Of a stretch of 64,000 nt of DNA, positions 51,984 through 61,604 are shown piece after piece. Every line of letters starts with the position of its first letter. Position 1 is the stretch's first letter. This DNA is from Paenibacillus tritici (lineage in GTDB: Bacteria > Bacillota > Bacilli > Paenibacillales > Paenibacillaceae), in the NCBI RefSeq assembly GCF_013204885.1, contig NZ_JABMKX010000003.1, positions 434,001 through 498,000 of the forward strand, in the 5' to 3' direction. The notes under the pieces were generated by a model. That model was not told the DNA's origin. It was given only the letters and a program-made list of their open reading frames with translations, and did no database searches. The position numbers and the translations under genes were made by a program.

Positions 51984-54290
51984 CTAACCCTCCATCACCG
52001 CAAGATCTGTATCCAGCGTGTCGGTCACATTCCGGCCGACTCCGATCCGGAAGATCCCCGGCTCAACCACCGGTTTGTAATCCTGCCCGATATAGCTCAG
52101 GTGCTCTGCACTCAGCTTGAATGTCACAGTCTGCTTCTCTCCCGGCTCCAGAACAATCTTGCGGAAGCCCTTGAGTTCCTTGGCCGGTCTAGTCACCTTA
52201 CTGACCAGATCGGAAATATATAGCTGCACGACCTCCGCACCGCTTCGGGAGCCTGTATTCTCCACTTCCACTGTAACTTCAGCCGTTCCGTCTGCTGTGA
52301 TCACCGCCGGCTCTACCTGTAGTCCGCTATAGCTGAATTCGGTGTAGCTGAGTCCGAACCCGAAAGGATACAGCGGCTGCGAATCTCTTTCAAGATAACG
52401 TACGCCCCGGGAACGTTTGCTTAAGTAATATACGGGCAGCTGTCCTACATCCGCAGGAAGGGAGAGAGTTAATCTGCCGGACGGATTCACATCGCCGAAC
52501 AGGATGTCCGCAATGGCATGACCGCCCTCCTGCCCGGGATACCAGGCTTCCAGAATGGCATCCGCCTGTTCGTCAATCCAAGGCTCGGCAATAGGACGTC
52601 CGTTGATATATACGACAACGACCGGTTTACCGAGCGTCTTTAGCTCCTTCAGCAGCTCCAGCTGAACGCCGGACAGATGAAGCGACATCCGGTCAATGCC
52701 TTCGCCGCAATCCATATCGCTAAGCCCATTCTCCGTTACCTTCGAGGCGCCGGTCCGCAGATCAATGCTGCCTTCGCCGAAGTCTCTGGCGCTCGACCCG
52801 CCCAGCGCCAGCACAATCGTATCCGCTGCTGCCGCTGCCTGGAGTGCAAGCTCGAAGCCCTCGGTGGAGCTGTCTTTGATCCGGCAGCCCGGCGCATAAC
52901 GTACCCGCTCCGGTTCAGCCGCAAGCTTAGCCCGTATCCCGGTCAGCACTGTCGCTACCCGGTCACGCGGCTGCGGAGAGGTGTAATCTCCAAGCTGATT
53001 GTAGCCGATATCCGCGTTGGGGCCGATAACGGCAACTGTGCCTTTGTCTTTCGACAATGGGAGGATACCGTTATTCTTCAGCAGTACAATTCCTTCTGCC
53101 GCAACGCTCCGGGCCAGCTCCGCATGCTCCCGGCTGCCGATCACCTGCTCTGCCCGGTCCGGATCAGCAAACGGCTGTTCGAACAGGCCCAGCCGGAACT
53201 TCAGCTCCAGCACACGTGCAGCCGCTTGATCCACCAGCTGCTCATCCAGCCTACCGGAACGGAGTGCCTCCAGCAGATAGCCTCCGAACATGACACCGGA
53301 CATCTCCATATCAATCCCGGCGGTGAGCGCCTGCACTGCCGCATCTTCCCCGCCGTCCGCGGTATCATGGCCCGAGGCCAGCATGTCGATAGCGCCGCAA
53401 TCGGTAATGACCATGCCCTTGAAGCCCCATTCGCCGCGCAGGATATCCTCCAGCAGCTCCTGATTGGTTGTGCATGGCACTCCGTCAATCTCGTTATAGG
53501 CGGGCATGATGGATACTGCACCGGCTTCCACCGCTTTGCGGAACGGGTACATATCGACCTCCAGCAGCTCCCGCTTGCCGATATGCGCCGGACCGGCATT
53601 CCTGCCGCCTTCCGAGCTGCCGTAAGCTACGAAGTGCTTGAGGGTCGCTCCCACGCTGGTCGCGCTGTCCAGCCGGTCGCCCTGCAGTCCTTCCACAGAA
53701 GCTACAGCGAATTCACCGATGAGATACGGATCTTCGCCGAAGCACTCTTCGGTCCGGCCCCAGCGAGGATCACGCACCACATCAAGTACAGGGGAATACG
53801 TTACGGCGCCCCCCTGTGCCCGGGTCTCCAGTGCTACCGCGCGCGACATCTCCCGGTAGAGATCCACATTCCAAGTGCTGCCGATCAGCAGCGGAACCGG
53901 AAATACCGTCGCCCCGATCGCCATATGCCCGTGCGAGCATTCCTCGCCGATCAGTATGGGGATACCCAGCCTGGAATGCTCCAGCACATAACGCTGGATG
54001 GTATTCACAGCTTCGGCTCCGGCACGCGCCCCAAGTCCGCTCTCCAGAGTGACCCCTGTCCAGGGATCTGCCCGCAGTGTGCCGTATAATGCGCCGATGC
54101 CGCCTTCGCGGATCTGGCGTTTGAAGTCTTCTGTCAGTTCTATCTTTCCTTCTGTATGATCATAGGTCTGCCACCCGAACAGCTGAACGAGCTGGCCTAC
54201 CTTCTCTTCCGGCGTCATCAGCCCCAGCAGATGTTCTGTCCGCTCTTTGACGGGCTTCGCAGAGTCTTTATATAACATTACGGCTCCCAC
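51984..54290 (-). CDS. GH3 beta-glycosidase (BglX-like)
   Basis: 768 residues from a GTG with AGGAG 7 bases upstream; an ATG four codons later is possible. Three-domain GH3: barrel with LKHFVAYGSSEGGRNAGP, nucleophile Asp ~297 in GMVITDCGAIDML, second alpha/beta domain (VVVVYINGRPIAEPWIDEQA), and a C-terminal fibronectin-III-like domain. Members cleave beta-glucosides or beta-xylosides, some beta-mannosides or GlcNAc; the exact specificity cannot be read here. No signal peptide. First enzyme gene of the operon, overlapping the next GH38 gene. Confidence 0.94.
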   Translation of the reverse strand: MGAVMLYKDSAKPVKERTEHLLGLMTPEEKVGQLVQLFGWQTYDHTEGKIELTEDFKRQIREGGIGALYGTLRADPWTGVTLESGLGARAGAEAVNTIQRYVLEHSRLGIPILIGEECSHGHMAIGATVFPVPLLIGSTWNVDLYREMSRAVALETRAQGGAVTYSPVLDVVRDPRWGRTEECFGEDPYLIGEFAVASVEGLQGDRLDSATSVGATLKHFVAYGSSEGGRNAGPAHIGKRELLEVDMYPFRKAVEAGAVSIMPAYNEIDGVPCTTNQELLEDILRGEWGFKGMVITDCGAIDMLASGHDTADGGEDAAVQALTAGIDMEMSGVMFGGYLLEALRSGRLDEQLVDQAAARVLELKFRLGLFEQPFADPDRAEQVIGSREHAELARSVAAEGIVLLKNNGILPLSKDKGTVAVIGPNADIGYNQLGDYTSPQPRDRVATVLTGIRAKLAAEPERVRYAPGCRIKDSSTEGFELALQAAAAADTIVLALGGSSARDFGEGSIDLRTGASKVTENGLSDMDCGEGIDRMSLHLSGVQLELLKELKTLGKPVVVVYINGRPIAEPWIDEQADAILEAWYPGQEGGHAIADILFGDVNPSGRLTLSLPADVGQLPVYYLSKRSRGVRYLERDSQPLYPFGFGLSYTEFSYSGLQVEPAVITADGTAEVTVEVENTGSRSGAEVVQLYISDLVSKVTRPAKELKGFRKIVLEPGEKQTVTFKLSAEHLSYIGQDYKPVVEPGIFRIGVGRNVTDTLDTDLAVMEG

Positions 54291-54345
54291 ACCCTTTCTC
54301 CTGTTGTACTCCCGCTATATAAGATGCACTTAAGATTTGAACTCG

Positions 54346-54494
54346 AAGCTTGATCGTCACTGCGGTGAACATTTGGACTTTCGGCCGCTGTTGTCCCCAG
54401 ATTTCTTGATTTGGAACCGCTCTTAGCGGTAGAAATCCGGTGACAAAGGCGGTCGCTACCGCTCCTACAGTTCCAAATTTCCCCTCCGCTTCTT
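54346..54494. repeat. Structured ~150-bp interspersed element, copy 2
   Basis: Same nested arms as copy 1; the inner hairpin here is ACCGCT-CTT-AGCGGT, different bases but still paired, which looks compensatory. Located between the permease and GH3 genes in the same orientation as copy 1, both just past the stop of the preceding operon gene. Confidence 0.8.
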
Positions 54495-54534
54495 TGCTTT
54501 CCGTTAATTTCTTTAATAGTTCTTACATAGACTC

Positions 54535-55452
54535 CTACTCCTTAACCGCACCCACAGTAAGACCCTGAATGAAGTAACGCTGGAAGAACGGATACGCAAA
54601 AATAATCGGCCCGGTAGCCAGTACCACCATCGCCATACGCGAGGTATCCTGCGGCATATTGCGGAGTGCCTCCAGGCTGAGCGAGCTGTTCTGCGAGTTC
54701 TGCAGAATGAACTGCATACTGGTCTCAATCCGCATCAGCATCGACTGCAGCGGCACCAGATTTGGATTATCAATATAGAGCAGGGCATTGAACCAGTCAT
54801 TCCAGTACCCGAGGGTACTGAACAGCCCGATCGTAGCGAGGCCCGGCAAGGACAGCGGCAGCACAATTCCCAGGAAGGTGCGGAACTCTCCTGCGCCGTC
54901 GATTTTGGCCGACTCGATCAGGGCATCCGGCACGCTGGTGATGTAGAACGTACGCAGGATCATAATGTAAAAAGCATTCACCGCCAGCGGCAGCACCAGC
55001 GCCCAAATGCTGTCCTTCAGGCCCAGCATCTGTGTCACGACAATATAGGTCGGAACCAGCCCGCCGTTAAACAGCATGGTGAAAAAGGAAAAAAACGCGA
55101 AGAAATTGCGGTATTTGAAGCTTTTACGTGAAATGGCATAGGCATAAAGTGAAATAATAAGCAGGCTGACAATCGTACCAATGACCGTTACCGCAATGGT
55201 CACTCCGTAAGAACGGAGCAGCGTGTCCCCTGAGCTAAATACATATTTGTAGGCTTCCAGACTCCATTTGGCCGGGATTAACTGATAGCCGTCCCGCGCA
55301 AGCGCCCCTTCGTCCGTGAACGAGATGAGGACAACGAACAGGAACGGGAAGATACACAGGATGGCAAAGCCTCCGGCGATACAGTTGAAGATGGTGTTCA
55401 GCACCGGCGACAGCCGATGGAAATCGCGCGATTTCACAGGATTAGCAGACAT
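54535..55452 (-). CDS. Oligosaccharide ABC transporter permease, LplC type
   Basis: 305 residues from the ATG of MSANPVKSRDFHRLSP, with GAGGT 6 bases upstream; an ATG eight codons earlier is an alternative. Six membrane helices; EAA loop DALIESAKIDGAGEFRTFLG; C-terminal QGLTVGAVKE typical of LplC/YtcP permeases. Pairs with the LplB-type gene upstream. The cargo is inferred from the adjacent enzymes to be a mannose-containing oligosaccharide. Confidence 0.94.
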   Translation of the reverse strand: MSANPVKSRDFHRLSPVLNTIFNCIAGGFAILCIFPFLFVVLISFTDEGALARDGYQLIPAKWSLEAYKYVFSSGDTLLRSYGVTIAVTVIGTIVSLLIISLYAYAISRKSFKYRNFFAFFSFFTMLFNGGLVPTYIVVTQMLGLKDSIWALVLPLAVNAFYIMILRTFYITSVPDALIESAKIDGAGEFRTFLGIVLPLSLPGLATIGLFSTLGYWNDWFNALLYIDNPNLVPLQSMLMRIETSMQFILQNSQNSSLSLEALRNMPQDTSRMAMVVLATGPIIFAYPFFQRYFIQGLTVGAVKE

Positions 55453-55481
55453 TTGGATGACCTCACTTTCCTTCATTTTCC

Positions 55482-56408
55482 CTAGAATAAAGCACTGTCC
55501 TTATCGAATTTGCGCACGATGTAATTAGAGGTAAGAACCAGCACGAACCCGACCACTGATTGATATAAGCCCGCAGCCGTACTCATTCCGATCTCGCCGG
55601 TAGTCTTAAGTCCACGGTACACATACGTATCAATTACGTTGGTCACGCTGTAGAGCGTCCCCGAATCTCTCGGCACCTGATAGAACAGCCCGAAGTCGGC
55701 ATAGAAAATCTTCCCGATCGCAAGCAGCGTCATAATGATAATGATCGGCTTCAGCATCGGCAGCGTGATGCTGCGGATCTGCTGAAGCTTGCTGGCTCCG
55801 TCGATCATCGCCGCTTCGTAGAGGGACTTGTCTATGCCCATAATTGCGGCGAGATAGACCACGCTGTTATAGCCGACGGCCTTCCATAGGAACACGAATA
55901 TAATAATGAACGGCCAGTATTTCGATTCCGAGTACCAGGAGATATTGCTGCCGAACATGGCATTAAGCAGCCCCCGCTCCGAGCTAAGGAAGCTGAATGC
56001 GAAGTATCCCACAACGACCCAGGACAGAAAGTATGGCAGGAACATGCCTGTTTGATAGAACTTGGCAAGCTTCTTATTGGCAATCTCGGACAGCACCACC
56101 GCCATCAGCACTGACAGGATCAGGCCAAGGATGATGAAGGCTAAATTATACAAAAGAGTATTGCGTGTGATCAGATAGGCATCATTGGTGCTGAACAGAA
56201 ACTTGAAATTATCCCAGCCGACCCATTTGCTGTTGATGATGCTGGCCCAGAAGCCATCCCGGCTGAAGCGGTACTCCTTAAATGCAATGACCGTACCCAC
56301 CATCGGCAGGTAGGAGAAGAATAAAAACCACAGTGTGCCCGGCAGAACCATAAACAGCAGCACTTTATTTCTCAACACGTCTTTGGCGGACTTTCCTATT
56401 TTGCCCAT
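55482..56408 (-). CDS. Oligosaccharide ABC transporter permease, LplB type
   Basis: 308 residues, ribosome site AGGAGGA. Helices begin at VLLFMVLPGTLWFLFFSYLP; the EAA loop is KSLYEAAMIDGASKLQQIRS; the C-terminal helix ends VLTSNYIVRKFDKDSALF as in LplB proteins. Forms the channel with the LplC-type subunit; the ATPase must be supplied from elsewhere. Follows the binding-protein gene after a terminator-like hairpin. Confidence 0.94.
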   Translation of the reverse strand: MGKIGKSAKDVLRNKVLLFMVLPGTLWFLFFSYLPMVGTVIAFKEYRFSRDGFWASIINSKWVGWDNFKFLFSTNDAYLITRNTLLYNLAFIILGLILSVLMAVVLSEIANKKLAKFYQTGMFLPYFLSWVVVGYFAFSFLSSERGLLNAMFGSNISWYSESKYWPFIIIFVFLWKAVGYNSVVYLAAIMGIDKSLYEAAMIDGASKLQQIRSITLPMLKPIIIIMTLLAIGKIFYADFGLFYQVPRDSGTLYSVTNVIDTYVYRGLKTTGEIGMSTAAGLYQSVVGFVLVLTSNYIVRKFDKDSALF

Positions 56409-56450
56409 ATTCCTAGTTCCTCCTATACCGGAAATTTCTTCCGTTGATAC

Positions 56451-56486
56451 AAAAAGACCGGGCCAAGTCTAATCACCCGCCCGATC
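56451..56486 (-). terminator. Internal terminator after the binding-protein gene
   Basis: On the minus strand GATCGGGC pairs with GCCCGGTC (one wobble) around a ~15-base loop and runs into TTTTTGT. It should give a surplus of binding-protein mRNA over permease mRNA. Confidence 0.8.
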
Positions 56487-56499
56487 CTTGAATAGAATG

Positions 56500-58005
56500 C
56501 TACTTATTGTTCGCTGCTTTCCAGGCGTCGATCTGGGTTTGGGCTTCGGCGATGATTTTATCCAGACCGGCGGCTTTCAATTTCTCATTGGCCTTGGTCA
56601 GGTATTCTTCCGAATCTACAGATCCGGTCATCAGCGGTGCCCAGAATTCTTCCTTCACGTTCTGAACGGCGGCGATTTCATTCGTCACCTTGGAAGTATC
56701 GAAGTTGAAGCCGAGCAGCGGTGCATTGATACCGGCATCATTGAACTTCTTGAATTCTTCCCATTTGTTCTCAGGGTCGCCTTCGTTCAGGTAGTTGATC
56801 ATAATGTTACCCAGGGAGAACGTTGGCATATCGTAGTTCTTCGCATCCGGGAGGTTCTTGATCATGTTGTCGCTGACCTTCTCGTAATGCACGCCCTCGA
56901 TACCGGAGTCAATCATGTTGCGCAGCTTAGGGTCTGTATTCAGCAGGTTCAGGAATTCCATGGCTTTCTCAGGATACTCGGAGTTGGCGGAGATCGCCTG
57001 CATGGAGCCCATAACGGACCAATTATAGATATAAGGCTTGCTGGCTGGTGTCGACACTACAGGATACCCGTAGCTTGCGGACCACAGATTGTCGGCCAGC
57101 GGCTGGGTGGACGCGCGGTCGGTGAACCATTTGCCGGCTTTGTACAAGTCATCCACAGACGATGTAGTGGCTACTTCAGAAGAGATGTAACCTGCCTGGT
57201 AGAATTTGCGGACCGTCTTAAGCGCTTCCTTGAGCTCAGGAGTTTCGAGGATGTTGACCACTTTGTAGTCCTTGGTGTCCATATATACAGCCATCGGCAT
57301 CTTCTCGATCACATAGTCAAAAGGCATGATCGGCATGAAGTCCTTGACCATCGCGTACGGGGTCACTCCAGGCTCGTTTTCCTTGATGGTTTTGAGCAGC
57401 GGCTCCAGATCAGCCATCGTTTTCACGCTGGTCAGATCAAGCTTGTATTTGTCCAGAAGCTCTTTGTTGAAGCGGAAGACTTCCTGCGCCGGAAGCTCTT
57501 TGTTGGCCGGAATCGCATAGTTATGTCCGTCTACCTTGGAGCCTTCCAGGAAGGCCGGATCAATGGTGTCCACAATGCCCTTGCCCTGGTTCTTCAGCAG
57601 CTCATCAAGCTCCAGGAAGGCACCCTTACGTGCATTCTGCACATAATCGAAGGCCCAGGAAGAAGTGAACAGAATATCCATTGGCTCGCCCGAAGCAGCC
57701 ATAACCTGCATTTTTTGCGTATAATCCCCGAAGTCGAGCATTTTGATATCGAGGGTTGCGTTGATTTTTTCAAGTGTGTATTTATTGACTTCTGCAAGCA
57801 CCTTATCCATATCCTTCTGCGGCGGCCCGATAGTGTACCAGATCAGCTCTACAGGCTTCTCCGTAGACTCCGTAGCTTTGTTGCCGCCTGAAGCCGCTTC
57901 TCCGCCTGCATTCTTACTGTTGTTCCCACCACATGCGCTAAGCGCCAGTGAGACAGTTAAAAGCGTTGTCAACAACAAGGAGAAGTGTTTCTTTTTCTTA
58001 CTCAT
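56500..58005 (-). CDS. Extracellular oligosaccharide-binding lipoprotein, LplA type
   Basis: 501 residues. Signal peptide with lipobox LSACG (Cys ~25) followed by an Asn/Gly/Ser linker, then a family-1 solute-binding fold (ELIWYTIGPPQKDMDKVLAE; MLDFGDYTQKMQVMAASGEP). The 500-residue length matches LplA-type proteins serving LplB/LplC. It captures the sugar outside the membrane. A 13/14 cre-like site lies ~100 bases upstream, and the response regulator gene ends 190 bases upstream. Confidence 0.95.
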   Translation of the reverse strand: MSKKKKHFSLLLTTLLTVSLALSACGGNNSKNAGGEAASGGNKATESTEKPVELIWYTIGPPQKDMDKVLAEVNKYTLEKINATLDIKMLDFGDYTQKMQVMAASGEPMDILFTSSWAFDYVQNARKGAFLELDELLKNQGKGIVDTIDPAFLEGSKVDGHNYAIPANKELPAQEVFRFNKELLDKYKLDLTSVKTMADLEPLLKTIKENEPGVTPYAMVKDFMPIMPFDYVIEKMPMAVYMDTKDYKVVNILETPELKEALKTVRKFYQAGYISSEVATTSSVDDLYKAGKWFTDRASTQPLADNLWSASYGYPVVSTPASKPYIYNWSVMGSMQAISANSEYPEKAMEFLNLLNTDPKLRNMIDSGIEGVHYEKVSDNMIKNLPDAKNYDMPTFSLGNIMINYLNEGDPENKWEEFKKFNDAGINAPLLGFNFDTSKVTNEIAAVQNVKEEFWAPLMTGSVDSEEYLTKANEKLKAAGLDKIIAEAQTQIDAWKAANNK

Positions 58006-58102
58006 TTGCCGTACCCCCTTTTAATTAGCCGTCCGGAAAACCCAGGCCTGCCGGGCATTTCCGGCTGCTGGCTTCCTTGAGCTATATCTTTACTTTATAA
58101 GA

Positions 58103-58116
58103 TGAAAGCATTTTCA
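58103..58116. promoter_or_regulatory. CcpA cre site upstream of the binding-protein operon
   Basis: TGAAAGCATTTTCA matches TGWAANCGNTNWCA at 13 of 14 positions (CA in place of CG at the centre) and is nearly symmetrical. Located in the promoter region of the transporter and glycosidase genes, pointing to glucose repression. Confidence 0.6.
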
Positions 58117-58194
58117 AATAGAAGAGAAACTATATATATTCAGGTATGAAATAAAGAAATAACCTCACATATACGTTTCCCCCCAGTGCCTCCA

Positions 58195-59712
58195 TTAGAG
58201 CAGCCCTTTGAATTCCGTCGGTGAGATGCCCACATATTTCTTGAATTGCTTGTAAAAATAGCCCATTTCCCAGTAGCCCACATTCCTTGCGATCTCGTGA
58301 ACCTTCAGGTTCGTCGAGCGGAGCTGCTCCTTCGCCCTGTCGATCCGGTAACGGTTCATGTATTCCGCAAACGACTCTCCGGTTGTCTTATGAAAGAGCT
58401 GTCCCAGATACACAGGGTGAATATTGAACATGAAGCCGAGCTTCTTCAGCGACAGATCCTCACTGTAAGACTTCTCGATATAATTCAGCACCTGGTTCAC
58501 CACCGGGCTCTTCAGCTCCCGGTCCAGCAGCTCAATAATGCTTGCAGAGGTCTGCTGGATGGCAGCGGACAGCCCGGGCAGCGAGTTCGCCCTGCGGATC
58601 GCCGTTAACCCCTCGGCAATGAACTCACGCTCCATCTCACTGCGTATATCCTTGATCAGCATCCGGAAATACAGAATCCATTCTACCGAAATCTCCCGGA
58701 GCAGCTCGGGTGTTAGGGCCTCCATAGCTTTCCCGGAGAAATACAATTCAATTCTCTCTGTCAGCGCTGGAAGATTCTTGCCCATAATCAGCTTGGAATA
58801 CTCGCTCCAGTCCTCTGGCAGCACCGCCCCCAGATCCTCCTTCCGGTCCTTCAGCTGCTCATAATGAATGAGGCTCTGCTCCGGATGAATCTCCATGAAC
58901 TCCTGGGCCTGCTTCGCCTGCTCATAGCTGGAGGGTGCAGCATCCACTCCCTCCACAGCCGAGCCTACGGCCGCGCGCAGACCTTGGCCTGCAGCGCATA
59001 AGCCGGAGATCTCCTGGAGCATAGAGGCCATCTGCTCTGCTCCCTTGGGAGCTTCTTCATAGTTATGTATGAGCACCAGATCATTGTCGGAATCCCAGAA
59101 CATGAAGAAGGAAGTCTGTGCACTGACCAGATCCTCCACGTTCTTCCGGAAGGCTTCCGTGGACGGATCTGCCTGCACCAGGGCAACCTGAACATATCGG
59201 CCGCCGAGCGGCAGGCCAACCAGATTCAGCCGTTCGGAACGCTCCCCGGGATCAATCTGCCCCCGCAGCCAGCGCAGCAGCACATTATCCTTCAGCACGG
59301 AGTTCGTATATTCCCACCACTGCGTATCCAGCCTGGAGACATCCAGCTTCTCTACAATCGTCTCCAGCGTTCGCTGGAATTCCTCCAGATTGATCGGCTT
59401 CAGCAGATAATTCTCAATTCCGAGGGTTAAGCCTTCCTTCACATACCTGAATTCATCATATCCGCTCAGGACAACCACCTTCATCTCCGGAAGGAATTCC
59501 CGGGCGGCGCGGATCAGCTCCAGGCCGGTCATCACCGGCATGGAGATATCGGTAATCAGAATGTCAGCAGGGGACTCCCGCAGCCTATTCAGCGCTTCCT
59601 GCCCGTTCTCCGCCTGGCCTGTAATTTCAAGACCCAGCTGCTCCCAGTCCAATATATCCTCTAGGCCGCTAAGAATGAACGGCTCATCATCCACAATAAA
59701 CACCTTATACAT
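58195..59712 (-). CDS. Response regulator with AraC-type DNA-binding domain, YesN type
   Basis: 505 residues from the ATG at 59712. Receiver with FIVDDEPFILSGLEDIL and phospho-acceptor Asp55 in ITDISMP; long middle region; C-terminal double helix-turn-helix LKKLGFMFNIHPVYLGQLFH and VHEIARNVGYWEMGYFYKQF. Its start overlaps the kinase stop by 8 bases, so the two are translationally coupled. It probably activates the promoter of the binding-protein gene directly downstream. Confidence 0.95.
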   Translation of the reverse strand: MYKVFIVDDEPFILSGLEDILDWEQLGLEITGQAENGQEALNRLRESPADILITDISMPVMTGLELIRAAREFLPEMKVVVLSGYDEFRYVKEGLTLGIENYLLKPINLEEFQRTLETIVEKLDVSRLDTQWWEYTNSVLKDNVLLRWLRGQIDPGERSERLNLVGLPLGGRYVQVALVQADPSTEAFRKNVEDLVSAQTSFFMFWDSDNDLVLIHNYEEAPKGAEQMASMLQEISGLCAAGQGLRAAVGSAVEGVDAAPSSYEQAKQAQEFMEIHPEQSLIHYEQLKDRKEDLGAVLPEDWSEYSKLIMGKNLPALTERIELYFSGKAMEALTPELLREISVEWILYFRMLIKDIRSEMEREFIAEGLTAIRRANSLPGLSAAIQQTSASIIELLDRELKSPVVNQVLNYIEKSYSEDLSLKKLGFMFNIHPVYLGQLFHKTTGESFAEYMNRYRIDRAKEQLRSTNLKVHEIARNVGYWEMGYFYKQFKKYVGISPTEFKGLL

Positions 59713-61528
59713 CAATGGTCTCCTCCTTATGGGGATATGGAAAAGTTATCGTAACCACCGTACCTGCGCCTGCTTCACTCGTCAGCTCCACCCCGTACGG
59801 CTTACCGTACATGAGTCTTAGACGCTCATGAATACTTCGCAGCCCGAAGGACTCCGATCCGGACAATTCGCCGTTATCCTCCAGTACTTCGCGGAGCCGG
59901 CTCAGCCGCTCCTCTGCAATCCCTTTTCCGTTATCCGTGATTACTGCCCGGATATTCCCCGAGTCTGATGTGATCACAATGCTAATCACATTATCGGTTT
60001 GTCCGGTCCGCATGCCATGCAGAACATAGTTCTCGATGACCGGCTGCAGGGACATTTTGAGCACAGGCAGCTCTTCCAGCTCCTTGCTGCATTCGATGGT
60101 ATATGCGAATCTGTCCTTGTACCGGATACGGAATAACTCCAGATACAGGCGGCATGCCTCCAGCTCATCCTTGAACGTATATTTCACCTTCGGGCGGACA
60201 TAGGATTTGAACAGCATGGACAGGCTGTAGATCATCTCCCCCACATCCTTCGCGCCGCTTGAAATCGCCCGCATCCGTATCACTTCCAAGGTATTATAGA
60301 GAAAATGCGGATTCACCCTGGCCTCCAGGGTAGCAATCTCCGTATGCTTCTGCTTGATTTCCGCCTTATACACCTGATCAATATACTGGTTCAGCTCGTC
60401 CAGCATGCTGTTGAAGCTCTTGGCAATCTGGCCCAGTTCGTCTTCGCGGCCGTCCACAATCCGGGTGTTTAAATCCCCGTTTTTCACCTTGCGGGTGAAG
60501 CGGATGATACGGTGTGTTCTTTTGGCAAAATTAGAAATGAACATCGCCGGCAGCAGCACAGCAAACAGAATGCAGACGAGGGCGATGGTAATAATAGTGC
60601 TCTGCGCACTGCTGTAAGTCTCGGCCAGCTCCTTCTTGGAGATCAGGCTGACAACAGTATAACCGCCCTGGCTCTGGGTCAGACTGGTGACCTCCATCCC
60701 CTCTATCGTAAACTCCTCGCCGGCGTTAATCCCTTTCAGCTTCGGCAGCTTCCGGCCGTACCCCTTACCCGAGGAATCGAAGATGACCTCATTCTGGGCC
60801 GAGAGCACGAGGATGTCGCCTTTGAAATCCTGCTTATAATTGCTCATGGCCTGCCGGATGGATTCGGAGTCGAAGTAGACCAGGATCTGGCCGATGTTGA
60901 GCAGCGAGGACTTATTATTAATGGGTATTTTCACCGAGAACATAGGGGTCTTCTGTATACCGATACTCTTCAGCACCCAAATGTTCGGGACCGAGACGAG
61001 GCTCTCCTCATCCAGAACCATGGAATCCGGGACAAAGGAATGCGCCGCATTGGTAGATATCCGCTCGAATTGCCTGCGGTTGTTGTAGTAATACATCACC
61101 TGCTGATTGGCACTGTAGAGGATCAGGCTGCGCATATCGGGATCATCGTCAATCTTGTTCTGGAAATACTGAACGGCGTTGGACGTAGACTGATCCCCCA
61201 GCAAATAGCGGTCCAGCCGGTGTTCAATGTAATCGCCGAAGGGATTCTCCAGCAGAAAAGTAGTATTGCTCGCCAGGCTCGCGTCCCGGTAGACGTCACG
61301 CATCATATCCTGGACGGATTGATATTTACTCTCCACATAGTTGCTGATGCTCTCCATCGTCTTGCGCTGGATATCCATCTGCCGCTGCACTGCCGAATCA
61401 GAGATCAGCATCAGCACCAGAAACGAGAAGACAATAATCGTTGCAATGAAGATGCATGACACAATCAGCGTAAAACGCATAAACATATTATCTTTGAAAT
61501 ATTTGCGGTATAACGAAATACTGCGCAT
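59705..61528 (-). CDS. Sensor histidine kinase, YesM type
   Basis: 607 residues from the ATG of MRSISLYRKYFKDNMF, which has GAGGAGG upstream; the frame extends nine codons further without support. First helix ~22-44, extracytoplasmic sensor to ~300, second helix, HAMP domain, then ARVNPHFLYNTLEVIRMRA (His ~408) and the HATPase motifs VIENYVLHG and ITDNGKGI. Senses an extracellular signal, presumably the glycan or the loaded binding protein, and phosphorylates the regulator at 58195. Confidence 0.94.
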   Translation of the reverse strand: MRSISLYRKYFKDNMFMRFTLIVSCIFIATIIVFSFLVLMLISDSAVQRQMDIQRKTMESISNYVESKYQSVQDMMRDVYRDASLASNTTFLLENPFGDYIEHRLDRYLLGDQSTSNAVQYFQNKIDDDPDMRSLILYSANQQVMYYYNNRRQFERISTNAAHSFVPDSMVLDEESLVSVPNIWVLKSIGIQKTPMFSVKIPINNKSSLLNIGQILVYFDSESIRQAMSNYKQDFKGDILVLSAQNEVIFDSSGKGYGRKLPKLKGINAGEEFTIEGMEVTSLTQSQGGYTVVSLISKKELAETYSSAQSTIITIALVCILFAVLLPAMFISNFAKRTHRIIRFTRKVKNGDLNTRIVDGREDELGQIAKSFNSMLDELNQYIDQVYKAEIKQKHTEIATLEARVNPHFLYNTLEVIRMRAISSGAKDVGEMIYSLSMLFKSYVRPKVKYTFKDELEACRLYLELFRIRYKDRFAYTIECSKELEELPVLKMSLQPVIENYVLHGMRTGQTDNVISIVITSDSGNIRAVITDNGKGIAEERLSRLREVLEDNGELSGSESFGLRSIHERLRLMYGKPYGVELTSEAGAGTVVTITFPYPHKEETIDV

Positions 61529-61560
61529 GGTCCACCTCCTCTCTATAGGATACACAAGAA

Positions 61561-61598
61561 GCGCTCCCCTCTGATGAATTTTTTCAGAGGGGAAGCGC
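61561..61598 (-). terminator. Hairpin after the second SLH protein gene
   Basis: CCCCTCTGA and TCAGAGGGG pair, extended by GCGCT/AGCGC past a small bulge, with a T-rich loop. It ends the minus-strand SLH gene and separates it from the kinase gene; the T-run after the stem is weak. Confidence 0.6.
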
Positions 61599-61604
61599 CT
61601 TGGC

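Noticed and set aside
56488..57891. 467-codon frame antisense to the LplA-type binding protein
   Set aside because: The minus-strand lipoprotein with lipobox and ribosome site is clearly the gene; the mirror frame has no ribosome site.
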